From assembly GCA_023423275.1 (NCBI GenBank), contig JAFAFW010000107.1, forward strand, positions 1-64,000: a DNA stretch of 64,000 nt, given 5' to 3'. A program made the position numbers and the translations under genes. The notes beneath the pieces were generated by a model. It did no database searches. It was not told the origin of the DNA and saw nothing but the letters and a program-made list of their open reading frames with translations. Shown here piece by piece: positions 27,152-35,261 of this stretch; position 1 is the stretch's first letter; the number at the start of each line of letters is the position of its first letter. This DNA is from Pseudomonadota bacterium (lineage in GTDB: Bacteria; Pseudomonadota; Alphaproteobacteria; Rhizobiales; Hyphomicrobiaceae).

Positions 27152-28092
27152 CAGCCAGTGATGCCGATAAACCTCTCGATCCTCGACGCCATGCCTATCG
27201 CGAGAATCTGGCCGCGGAATCGTTGCGCGGTAAAGTCGAAGCGCCGCGCTTTGCGGCGGGCACCCGCCGGCAAGTGATCCGCGCGGCCGTAGCCCTGCGC
27301 CGACGTCCTGCCGGGAACGTCGGATTGGACACCGAGGCGCTCTTCGGTGAAGTCGTCACCGTTTACGACGAGGCGGATGGCTGGGCCTGGGGGCAGCTCG
27401 AACGCGACGGTTATGTCGGGTACCTGCCCGCGGATGCCTTGTCGCGCGAGGTTCGCACACCGACCCATCGCGTTTCGGCGCTCGGAACGTTCCTCTATCC
27501 CGTGCCGGATATGAAATCGCCGCCGATCATGCACCTCAGCATCACATCGCAGCTTGCCGTCGCCGACCGCGCGGATCGCTTCTACCGGCTTGCCGCGGGC
27601 GGGTTCGTGATCGATCGTCACGTCAGCGAACGTGACCGCTACGCACGCGATTTCGTGGACATTGCCGAGCGCCTGATCGGGACGCCGTATCTGTGGGGCG
27701 GTCGCACGCGTGTCGGACTGGATTGTTCCGGCCTCGTCCAAGTCTCGATGGAGGCCGCCGGCCTCTCAGCCCCCCGCGATACCGATATGCAGTTGCACGA
27801 GCTGGGAAGCGAAGTCCTCGTGCCGCGCTCGCTGGAGGGACTGCAACGTGGGGACCTGATCTTCTGGCCTGGACACGTGGGCCTCATGTGCGATGGCATG
27901 ATGATGGTGCACGCGAACGCGCACCACATGGCCATCGTCGTTGAACCGCTCGCAGAAGCTGTGCATCGCATCAGTCGCACAGGTTCCGAAATCGCCGCCA
28001 TCAAACGGCTCGACGCACTGTCCGGTCACGGAGCAGCATCGTCAGGCGGATCTAGCGACGATACGGAGCGAAAGCAACCAGCCGCGCCATGA
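27148..28092 (+). CDS. NlpC/P60 (C40) peptidase with SH3-like domain
   Basis: A protein of 314 residues starting at TTG 27148, seven bases after AAGGAGG, with the TTG sharing bases with the stop of the aminopeptidase. An SH3-like region spans about residues 40-150, then the NlpC/P60 domain with catalytic Cys 193 in G-L-D-C-S-G-L-V and His in P-G-H-V-G-L-M. Such enzymes cut peptide links of peptidoglycan, typically gamma-D-Glu-diaminopimelate. No signal peptide is visible, so it may act on recycled muropeptides in the cytoplasm, consistent with its aminopeptidase partner. Confidence 0.9.
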   Translation: MTASDADKPLDPRRHAYRENLAAESLRGKVEAPRFAAGTRRQVIRAAVALRRRPAGNVGLDTEALFGEVVTVYDEADGWAWGQLERDGYVGYLPADALSREVRTPTHRVSALGTFLYPVPDMKSPPIMHLSITSQLAVADRADRFYRLAAGGFVIDRHVSERDRYARDFVDIAERLIGTPYLWGGRTRVGLDCSGLVQVSMEAAGLSAPRDTDMQLHELGSEVLVPRSLEGLQRGDLIFWPGHVGLMCDGMMMVHANAHHMAIVVEPLAEAVHRISRTGSEIAAIKRLDALSGHGAASSGGSSDDTERKQPAAP

Positions 28093-28510
28093 GCTCTTCG
28101 TCCTCGGTCGGCCATGTCTTGGAGATCATGCTTTGAACGTGCCAACGATCGCCGCCGCCTAAATCGATGACCGTCTCGATGCTGTATGCGAGGCCCGTGA
28201 CGGTGCTTTCCCAATGGCGGATCGTGACGCGTCCATCGCTGATCGCCTGAACGATCCGCGGAAGGTCGAGGTTGTCGAACGACAGGTCCTCGTACATCTG
28301 CCCGCCGATCTGAGCGTCGCATTTCTGATCTGCCCGCAGGACAAACTCGAACGGGCAAGCGGTCGCCGCCGAGGGCTCGGCGCTGATGCGCCACGCATCA
28401 CCGACCGGTCCATGGGAAATCTCGGCACAATCGGCCATTTCCCTGGCCCAGGCCTCCAGCCCGGCTATGAAACTGTTCCGTTGCTTTCTATAGGTATCTT
28501 CAGGGAGCAT
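28052..28510 (-). CDS. Conserved hypothetical protein
   Basis: A protein of 152 residues, no signal peptide or membrane helix. It starts with a helical stretch (Y-R-K-Q-R-N-S-F-I-A-G-L-E-A-W-A) and continues with alternating beta-like segments ending K-T-W-P-T-E-D-E-E-L-M-A-R-L. Family not recognised. It overlaps the 3' end of the convergent NlpC/P60 gene by 41 bases. No clear Shine-Dalgarno precedes the ATG, which lowers confidence in the exact start. Confidence 0.6.
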   Translation of the reverse strand: MLPEDTYRKQRNSFIAGLEAWAREMADCAEISHGPVGDAWRISAEPSAATACPFEFVLRADQKCDAQIGGQMYEDLSFDNLDLPRIVQAISDGRVTIRHWESTVTGLAYSIETVIDLGGGDRWHVQSMISKTWPTEDEELMARLVAFAPYRR

Positions 28511-28724
28511 CGACGGGCCACGCCATTCCGGTCACTATCGGTCGTGAGACTAGCGCGAGTCGCCATGAACGTGCAGTTCGGTCTGTCGGTACGGTTTCCG
28601 GACTGAGAACACGGCGTTGAACGAGTTCCCGAGGGGTCCGTTGATTGATTTGGAAAGCATGGACCATTCGAACGCGGCGCGACATTTTTGATGATTTCCA
28701 GCGCCCACATCTGGATTCCTGAAC

Positions 28725-31373
28725 ATGAAGACCGAAACACCCCGTCCGATCCGTTTGCAGGATTATCGTCCGCCAGCCTACCTGATCGATACGGTCAACC
28801 TCGATGTTACGCTCGATCCGACCCGGACCAGGGTCTACGCGCGGCTTGACGTGCGACCCAACCCGGACTCTGCCAAGACCGGAGCTCCCTTGAAGCTCGA
28901 CGGCGAGCATCTGGAGCTCGCGGAGGTGAAGCTGGACAGTAAAGCTTTGTCATCTGCGGATTATGACGTCGATGAAACCAGCCTGACGCTTCCGCGCGTG
29001 CCGAAGGGCCCGTTCAAACTTGAGCTGGTGACCTATATCAATCCCGATGCGAACAAGGCGCTTCAGGGGCTTTACCGGTCTCGCGACATCTACTGTACGC
29101 AGTGTGAGGCCGAAGGCTTCCGGCGCATCACCTATTTTCTCGACCGGCCCGACGTGCTGGCCGTCTATACGACGCGCATCGAGGCGGATGTCGAGCAGGC
29201 GCCGGTGCTGCTCTCCAACGGCAATCCGGTCGAGCGGGGGACACTCGCCGGCGGAAAACGGCACTACTCCATCTGGAAGGATCCGCATCCCAAACCGAGC
29301 TATCTGTTCGCGCTGGTCGGCGGCAACTTATCGGCCCTCACTTCAACGTTCCGCACGCAATCGGGCCGGATGGTCGACCTCGCCATCTACGTTGAACCGG
29401 GCAAGGAGGATCGCTGCGCCTGGGCTATGGATGCGCTGAAGCGCTCCATGCGTTGGGACGAAGAGCGCTTCGGACTGGAATACGACCTCGACGTCTTCAA
29501 CATCGTCGCCGTGTCCGACTTCAACATGGGGGCAATGGAAAACAAAGGCCTCAATATATTCAACGATCGGCTGATCCTCGCCTCGCCGGCAACCGCCACA
29601 GATCAAATCTATGAAGCAATCGAGTCCGTTGTCGCACACGAATACTTTCACAACTGGACCGGCAACCGCATCACGTGCCGTGATTGGTTCCAGCTCTGCC
29701 TGAAAGAGGGACTGACGGTCTATCGCGACCAGGAGTTTTCGGCGGACGAACGCGCGCGCACGGTGCAGCGGATTTCCGACGTGCGTCAGCTCAAGACACA
29801 TCAGTTCCCGGAGGATGCCGGCCCCTTAGCGCATCCAGTGCGTCCTGAAAGTTATATAGAAATCAATAATTTCTACACGGCCACGGTCTACGAAAAAGGC
29901 GCAGAGCTGATTCATATGATCGAGACGATCGTCGGCCGCGAGGGCTTCCGTGCGGGCATGGACCTCTATTTCCAACGCCACGACGGACAGGCCGCAACGG
30001 TAGAGCAGTTCATCACCTGCTTCGAGGACGCCAACCACCGCGATCTCAGCCAGTTCCAGCTCTGGTACAGCCAGTCGGGGACGCCCGAGCTTGTCTGCTC
30101 GCTGAACTATGACAAAGAGCGCAAGGAAGCCAGCCTGAACGTGCAGCAGGTGCTCGCGCCAACACCGGGCCAGGCAACCAAGAAGTCTCTGCACATTCCG
30201 TTCCGGATAGGCCTGCTGAGCGGCAACGGTGCTGATACCGAACTCCGTCTTAAGGACGGGGAAGTGCTGACCGATGGCGTCATTCACGTCACGAAGCGGA
30301 ATCAGACCTTCCGCTTCACCGACGTCGCGTCCAAGCCCGTGCCGTCTCTGCTGCGTGGCTTCTCAGCCCCGGTAAAGCTCACCATCGATCTCGCGGATCG
30401 AGATCTGGAATTTCTGATGGCCAATGACAGCGATCTGTTCAATCGCTGGCAGGCAGCCAACGACTACGCGATGCGCACGCTCATTCAACTGGTCAATGCG
30501 CGCGTCGCAGGAAAGAAATCATCCCGCGGCAGATCATATGCCAAGGCGCTCGGCGCGACGATCGCCGATCCCTCGCTCGAGCCGGCCTATCGCGCGGAAT
30601 TGCTGCGCTTGCCGACTGAAGCCGACATTGCCCGCGAAATCGCCACCAATGTTGATCCGGATGCCATCCACCGGGCGCGGAAGCAGTTGCTGCGTCTTAT
30701 CGGCAGCACGCTGTCATCGGAACTCGATGACATTTATCGCTCGACGGCCGACCGCGGCACATTTTCTCCCGACGCGGCCAGTGCCGGCCGCCGCGCATTG
30801 CGCAACGCCGTGCTCACGCTTCTCAGCGCCCGAGGAAAGCCAGAGGACAAAGCCCGCCTGGCGAAACACTATCGGCAAGCCACGAACATGACCGATTCCG
30901 CGCACGCGCTTTATCTGCTGGCTGCAACCGGCGGAAGCGAGGCGAAGCAGGCGTTGTCCGATTTTCACGACCGCTGGAAATCGGATCATCTCGTCATCGA
31001 TACATGGTTCGCGGCACAAGCCGCGTCGCCATTGTCCGGAACGCTGGCGCGCGTGCGATCACTGGCGACCCACCCGCTGTTCTCCATGACGACGCCCAAT
31101 AAGGTACGTGCTCTGATCGGCAATTTTGCGCTCGCCAATCCGGTGCAATTCAATCGGCTCGACGGTCAGGGCTACGAGTTCATGGTCGACCAGATTCTGG
31201 AACTCGATAAATTCAATCCCCAGATCGCGGCGCGGATTCTCGGTACCTTCCGGAGCTGGAAGGGATTGGAGCCAGAGCGCCAGCGGCTTGCCAAACAGGC
31301 ACTCCGGCGTGTCGCGAAGAGCAAAACTCTGTCCCGCGATGTCACCGAAATCGTTACGAAGATGTTGGAATAG
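28725..31373 (+). CDS. pepN: Aminopeptidase N (PepN, M1 family)
   Basis: A protein of 882 residues, the normal length of bacterial PepN. The substrate-anchoring G-A-M-E-N is at about residue 268 and the zinc motif H-E-Y-F-H-N-W-T at about 304 with the third ligand Glu in L-K-E-G-L-T-V-Y. The C-terminal half carries the Ig-like domain (S-L-N-V-Q-Q-V) and the helical arch typical of PepN. It removes N-terminal residues from a wide range of peptides in the cytoplasm. Confidence 0.97.
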   Translation: MKTETPRPIRLQDYRPPAYLIDTVNLDVTLDPTRTRVYARLDVRPNPDSAKTGAPLKLDGEHLELAEVKLDSKALSSADYDVDETSLTLPRVPKGPFKLELVTYINPDANKALQGLYRSRDIYCTQCEAEGFRRITYFLDRPDVLAVYTTRIEADVEQAPVLLSNGNPVERGTLAGGKRHYSIWKDPHPKPSYLFALVGGNLSALTSTFRTQSGRMVDLAIYVEPGKEDRCAWAMDALKRSMRWDEERFGLEYDLDVFNIVAVSDFNMGAMENKGLNIFNDRLILASPATATDQIYEAIESVVAHEYFHNWTGNRITCRDWFQLCLKEGLTVYRDQEFSADERARTVQRISDVRQLKTHQFPEDAGPLAHPVRPESYIEINNFYTATVYEKGAELIHMIETIVGREGFRAGMDLYFQRHDGQAATVEQFITCFEDANHRDLSQFQLWYSQSGTPELVCSLNYDKERKEASLNVQQVLAPTPGQATKKSLHIPFRIGLLSGNGADTELRLKDGEVLTDGVIHVTKRNQTFRFTDVASKPVPSLLRGFSAPVKLTIDLADRDLEFLMANDSDLFNRWQAANDYAMRTLIQLVNARVAGKKSSRGRSYAKALGATIADPSLEPAYRAELLRLPTEADIAREIATNVDPDAIHRARKQLLRLIGSTLSSELDDIYRSTADRGTFSPDAASAGRRALRNAVLTLLSARGKPEDKARLAKHYRQATNMTDSAHALYLLAATGGSEAKQALSDFHDRWKSDHLVIDTWFAAQAASPLSGTLARVRSLATHPLFSMTTPNKVRALIGNFALANPVQFNRLDGQGYEFMVDQILELDKFNPQIAARILGTFRSWKGLEPERQRLAKQALRRVAKSKTLSRDVTEIVTKMLE

Positions 31374-31385
31374 TCGGCTGAATGG

Positions 31386-31417
31386 TATCGGCCGGCTCCG
31401 TTGAGAGCCGGCCGATA
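31386..31417. terminator. Bidirectional hairpin between pepN and aldo/keto reductase
   Basis: Perfect 13-base arms TATCGGCCGGCTC (31386-31398) and GAGCCGGCCGATA (31405-31417) with a 6-base loop, between two convergent genes. There is no long T run on either side, so termination strength is uncertain. Confidence 0.6.
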
Positions 31418-31448
31418 GATAAACTCCGGAATGGAGCGCTTTAGGACG

Positions 31449-32288
31449 CTAGTCCCACTCAGGCGCGAATGCGAGATTGACGACGCGGCCGTCCGGACGC
31501 GCAAGGCCTGACAGGCTCTTCATGTCAGCGTCGCTCAGCTCAAAGCTGAGAATGTCAAAGTTCTCGGCGATCCGCTTATGGTTGCTCGATTTCGGCACCG
31601 CGACAACGCCCGGCTGCTGAATGTGCCAGCGCAGAACCACCTGAGCCGGCGTACGACCGAGCCGCTCAGCAATCTGGCGCACCACGGGCTCTTCGAGCAC
31701 ACCGCCGACCGATCCCCGACCGAGAGGGCAATACGACACGAACGCAATGCCATGTCGACGGCAGGCCGCCAGCAGCTTCGACTGATCCAGATGCGGGTGA
31801 TATTCGCACTGGTTGGTGACGATCGGCTCCTGGGTCAGAGACACCGCTTCGTCGAGCAGCCTGGACGGGAAATTCGAGACGCCGATGTGCTTCGCGTACC
31901 CGCGGCGCTTGGCATCGTTCAGGGCTTTGATCGACTCGGCCAGCGGAATGGCGCGGTTTGGCCAGTGGATGAGTAGAAGATCGACCTGATCAAGGCCCAG
32001 CTTTTTCAGGCTGGCCTCTGCGGAACGCTGCAAGGCTCCGTCGCCGATATTCTCCCACCACACTTTTGTCGTGACCCAGAGCTTATCGCGCCCGAGACCG
32101 CTGGCGCGCAGGCCCTCTCCGACGCCAGCCTCGTTGTCGTACATCGCAGCCGTATCGATATGGCGATAACCGCAGTCAATCGCAGCCGCCACGGCTTTCG
32201 CGCACTCCTCCCCCTTCAGCGGCCACGTGCCGTAGCCAATTGCCGGAATTGAGGCACCGCCGGCGCTGACGTGCGGAATCGAACTCAT
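31449..32288 (-). CDS. Aldo/keto reductase
   Basis: A protein of 279 residues from the ATG at 32288. The AKR tetrad is visible: Asp and Tyr in D-T-A-A-M-Y-D-N-E, Lys in T-T-K-V-W and His in L-L-I-H-W-P. The pattern matches 2,5-diketo-D-gluconate reductase-like AKRs, which reduce small carbonyls with NADPH. Convergent with pepN. Confidence 0.93.
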   Translation of the reverse strand: MSSIPHVSAGGASIPAIGYGTWPLKGEECAKAVAAAIDCGYRHIDTAAMYDNEAGVGEGLRASGLGRDKLWVTTKVWWENIGDGALQRSAEASLKKLGLDQVDLLLIHWPNRAIPLAESIKALNDAKRRGYAKHIGVSNFPSRLLDEAVSLTQEPIVTNQCEYHPHLDQSKLLAACRRHGIAFVSYCPLGRGSVGGVLEEPVVRQIAERLGRTPAQVVLRWHIQQPGVVAVPKSSNHKRIAENFDILSFELSDADMKSLSGLARPDGRVVNLAFAPEWD

Positions 32289-32400
32289 AGGGAGGGCTCC
32301 TCTCGATCGCATTTTGTGCGTGAGAAAGGATCGTCCCGAAGATGACTGAGAAAGTCAAACGCCGATTTATCCGCATGACGCGGTGCAATACACCTGCGCA

Positions 32401-32431
32401 AAAAAGAAGGGGCACCCGTTGGGGTGCCCCT
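32401..32431 (-). terminator. Rho-independent terminator of the ECF sigma operon
   Basis: A nine-base perfect GC stem (32410-32418 and 32423-32431) with loop GTTG. Read leftward, the stem is followed by CTTCTTTTTT, so it fits the leftward operon ending at 32603. Confidence 0.8.
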
Positions 32432-32437
32432 GAGATT

Positions 32438-32477
32438 ATGACCTACGCACGAGGGGGGGGGGACGGCGCAGGTCATA
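32438..32477. repeat. Inverted repeat flanking a G9 tract
   Basis: TATGACCTACGC at 32438-32449 is nearly complementary to the segment ending GCAGGTCATA at 32477. The loop contains nine consecutive G (32454-32462). Confidence 0.55.
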
Positions 32478-32602
32478 AACACAACGCGCCGATATTGATT
32501 CGGTTCCGCCGCCCACTCAAGTCGAATGTTTCAATGATATTAATATGTTAATAATTTACCCGGCGAAAAGATAGATACAATGCTCTCGAACGTGCTGCTT
32601 TG

Positions 32603-33139
32603 TCAGGGCGTTTTTCGCTCTGCAGGTAGCTGATTCTGCGCTCCCGCATCCCGGTCGCCTTTCGAAGGCCCCCGACGCCATCCCTGCTCGCGCCACTTGA
32701 GGTAGGCTCTCCGCTCGTCCACGGTCATCTGGCTCGCGACTTCGGTGAGAACCTTTAGATGTGCGCGCCGAACGCGGAGTTCAGCCTCGAGCAACCGATC
32801 CTGAGCGGCCGCATACTTCTCCTTGTCAAAGCTGTCGGCAATAAACAACTCCGTCGCCTCGCGGCGCTTTTCTCGCGCTTCCTGGCGCAGCGGACGAACG
32901 GAAGAGCGCCTGTCATCGACGATGCTGCGCAGCACCGCTGCTCGTTCAGCCGGTAGGTTATCGACAAACGTCGACAGCCGCCCATGGATGACGAATCCGC
33001 CGGCTTGGCGGATATGCCAGGCCGCCGAGGCAATCAGGCCGACAGTGAGCAGATTGAGGCCCAGAGACACAATGAGAAGGATACGCATCCAGCGCGGAGC
33101 CTGCCGCTCAACCGTCGATGGGGGCGCAGGCTCGCTCAT
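32603..33139 (-). CDS. Periplasmic heavy-metal-sensor-like protein (CnrX/Spy-like)
   Basis: A protein of 178 residues. One N-terminal transmembrane helix at about residues 18-41, then a Glu/Arg-rich helical periplasmic region with L-P-A-E-R-A-A-V-L-R and M-T-V-D-E-R-R-A-Y-L, the pattern of CnrX/ZraP/CpxP-like sensors. In CnrYXH systems such a protein senses metal and controls the anti-sigma factor. Here it overlaps the preceding anti-sigma-like gene by four bases (ATGA). Sensed signal unknown. Confidence 0.75.
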   Translation of the reverse strand: MSEPAPPSTVERQAPRWMRILLIVSLGLNLLTVGLIASAAWHIRQAGGFVIHGRLSTFVDNLPAERAAVLRSIVDDRRSSVRPLRQEAREKRREATELFIADSFDKEKYAAAQDRLLEAELRVRRAHLKVLTEVASQMTVDERRAYLKWREQGWRRGPSKGDRDAGAQNQLPAERKTP

Positions 33140-33663
33140 AGCAGGTCCTCGGGAAGAGACGATCCGTTGTCATCGAAGAACGCCAGATCATCGTCGGTGC
33201 TGCTCGTAATTCCAACGGTATCCGCCACCGTTTCGACAGCAGTCACCACGCCCGGCGCAGATCCAAGATAAATGCCGAGAATAAGCGATGCTGCCAGCGC
33301 CGAGACCACACGCCAACCCGCACGAAAACCGTGCTGGGCTGGAGCGGCACGGCGCATGGCGCGAACCTTTGACAACTCGACAACGGAAGCATTGTCCTTC
33401 GACGACGTGTCAGCATCGACCGCGGCCATGATCCGGTCGGTAAGATTTGCCAACGTCTGCGAACTGGCGACCGGCTCCTGATCCAGAAGCCGCTCGAGAG
33501 CCCGTGCCTCTGCCATCAAGGACCGCGCACGCGGCTCCTTGACCAGGAGCGTTTCGTAACGCTGCCGGGTCGCGGCCGGCCAACGGTCTGTCCGTGCGCC
33601 ATAAATGTCGAGATGCTGCTCGAATGCGGCAAGCACCGCTGAACCTCTGTCCCGTTCCACCAT
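33136..33663 (-). CDS. Putative anti-sigma factor, single-TM
   Basis: A protein of 175 residues. The N-terminal 90 residues are helical and cytoplasmic (A-F-E-Q-H-L-D-I-Y-G-A-R, then E-A-R-A-L-E-R-L-L), one transmembrane helix lies at about 121-140 (V-V-S-A-L-A-A-S-L-I-L-G-I), and a short acidic periplasmic tail follows. No Cys/His zinc anti-sigma motif is visible. Position between an ECF sigma gene (28 bases upstream) and a metal-sensor-like gene makes an anti-sigma role likely; this is inference. Confidence 0.65.
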   Translation of the reverse strand: MVERDRGSAVLAAFEQHLDIYGARTDRWPAATRQRYETLLVKEPRARSLMAEARALERLLDQEPVASSQTLANLTDRIMAAVDADTSSKDNASVVELSKVRAMRRAAPAQHGFRAGWRVVSALAASLILGIYLGSAPGVVTAVETVADTVGITSSTDDDLAFFDDNGSSLPEDLL

Positions 33664-33691
33664 CGTGGTGCCTCGCTCTGTCGTCAGATGC

Positions 33692-34318
33692 TCAAAGATC
33701 GTCGGTGAGCAACTGCCGCCAGTCCTCTTTCAGCATCGCCTTGAGCGCCCGGCGCGCTCGGCCCAGCAAAGATTCCACCGCCTCCTCGGACACCCCGAGA
33801 ACCTGGCCAACCTCGATCTGACTGAGGCCCTCGTATTGAAATAGTGTCAACGCCAGCCGCTGCCGCTCGGGCAGCGTCTTCAGCGCCGCAGCGACGCGCG
33901 CCGCCATCTCCTGCTCTTCCATTCCGTAAAGCTGGCCAGCTTCGACGGGCTGGTCCGGAACTTCGTCCGTCACGTCGGTACGCTGCGTTGCCCGGATGCG
34001 ATCGATGCACAGGTTCGAAACCACCCTGCGCAGCCACGGTCTGACACCACCGGGGCCGAGCTCCAGCTCGGACCCCAACCGCCAGAGCCGCACGAATGCT
34101 TCCTGAGCGACGTCCTCGGCCTCTGCATCGTCGCGCAGCATCCGACGGGCCACGACCAGGATCGCCGGAAGATGCCTGTCCACCAAACCACGGAACGCAG
34201 CGCTGTCGCCGCGTTCCGCTCGCGCGAGGAGGTCGGCGTCTGGAGGGTCCGTGGCAGCAGGCCGCAAGGCGTGCGTTGCCCGATTCTCCCCTCGTTCGCC
34301 CGCTTTCGCCGGCACCAT
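33692..34318 (-). CDS. ECF-type RNA polymerase sigma factor
   Basis: A protein of 208 residues. Region 2 contains A-E-D-V-A-Q-E-A-F-V-R-L-W and region 4 contains L-P-E-R-Q-R-L-A-L-T-L-F-Q-Y-E-G-L-S-Q-I-E, the hallmarks of group 4 (extracytoplasmic function) sigma factors. AGGAGG is very close to the ATG, so translation may really begin at the GTG just after it. Likely held inactive by the downstream membrane protein and released by an envelope signal. Confidence 0.92.
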   Translation of the reverse strand: MVPAKAGERGENRATHALRPAATDPPDADLLARAERGDSAAFRGLVDRHLPAILVVARRMLRDDAEAEDVAQEAFVRLWRLGSELELGPGGVRPWLRRVVSNLCIDRIRATQRTDVTDEVPDQPVEAGQLYGMEEQEMAARVAAALKTLPERQRLALTLFQYEGLSQIEVGQVLGVSEEAVESLLGRARRALKAMLKEDWRQLLTDDL

Positions 34319-34350
34319 CCCTCCTCACGCGGTCATTCATGCGCATGATC

Positions 34351-35172
34351 CTAACGGATGACTCCCCGCCCGCGCATGAACGGCGGCAGATCCTCTTCGG
34401 TGATCTTGCCATCTTCGTTGATGTCGCGCGAGGCAAACCTATCGCGGGACGGCTTTTCAAACTCCGCGCGCGTCACTTGGCCATCCCCATCCTGATCGAA
34501 CCGGCGTAAGGCATTGCTGATCCGGCGTGTGGTGCGCTGCTTGACCGCAATATCGACCTCACTGGCGTCCAGCGCACCGTCGGAATTCAGATCCAGACGG
34601 TCGAACGCCCGCGCGGCTCTGCGCTCCCGGAACCACCCGCGCCGTTCGCCACGCGCACCGTGATGCCTGGCGTGACGCTTGCCGTCCTCGCGCTCAGCCT
34701 GCGGGTCGGGACCGCGATCCTTGTCCTCGGCATCAGTTTTGGCCATCTTGGCGCCGCTGCGGCCGGTATATTCCTGCTTGGTAATTTTACCATCGCCGTC
34801 CTTGTCGAGACGCTTGAACATCGCCTTGCTGAAATAGTCGACGTTCAGCGCGATTTCCGCATCGATCTCCTTGGCATCGATGACACCGTCACCGTTCGTA
34901 TCGATCCGGTTGAAGAACGGGGCCTGCTTTGCAAGCGCTTCTTCCAGGGTCACGCTGCCGTCGTCATTGGCGTCGAGATTTCGCAGCCAGCGGCCCATGC
35001 CACGGCCACCGAAGCCCATATTGCCCATCATGCCGCGGTCCATGCTCATGCCATGCGGGCCGTGCAGACCATGACCGAATCGGCCACGCTTCTCGCCCAC
35101 CGCCGCGACTGCCGCCGCACCACCGGCGACAACGAGCACGCCAGCCATGATCACCATTGTTCGCTTTTTCAT
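34351..35172 (-). CDS. Secreted EF-hand protein with six calcium-binding loops
   Basis: A protein of 273 residues from the ATG at 35172. Signal peptide M-K-K-R-T-M-V-I...A-A-V-A-A, then a Gly/His/Met-rich stretch. Six EF-hand loops are visible, in order: D-A-N-D-D-G-S, D-T-N-G-D-G-V, D-K-D-G-D-G-K, D-L-N-S-D-G-A, D-Q-D-G-D-G-Q and D-I-N-E-D-G-K. A charged linker separates hands three and four. It would be a periplasmic calcium-binding protein. It sits between glnE and the ECF operon, all leftward. Confidence 0.85.
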   Translation of the reverse strand: MKKRTMVIMAGVLVVAGGAAAVAAVGEKRGRFGHGLHGPHGMSMDRGMMGNMGFGGRGMGRWLRNLDANDDGSVTLEEALAKQAPFFNRIDTNGDGVIDAKEIDAEIALNVDYFSKAMFKRLDKDGDGKITKQEYTGRSGAKMAKTDAEDKDRGPDPQAEREDGKRHARHHGARGERRGWFRERRAARAFDRLDLNSDGALDASEVDIAVKQRTTRRISNALRRFDQDGDGQVTRAEFEKPSRDRFASRDINEDGKITEEDLPPFMRGRGVIR

Positions 35173-35261
35173 ACTTCGTCTCCGACTAGGTCTGTCTTCA
35201 CTCCCCAGCCCTCCATGAACGAAAGGGCGTGGGGAATTCCGTCGCAGACCCGTCAAAGACT

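Larger units (their letters stand above)
32289..32602. other. Intergenic region with two hairpins
   Basis: A 314-base stretch between the aldo/keto reductase start and the end of the sensor gene. It holds the terminator at 32401-32431, an inverted repeat around a run of nine G (32438-32477) and an AT-rich part at 32,520-32,580. No convincing gene was seen. Confidence 0.6.

Noticed and set aside
32342..32551. A 69-codon rightward frame
   Set aside because: Spans the terminator stem and the G tract; no ribosome-binding site or coding pattern.
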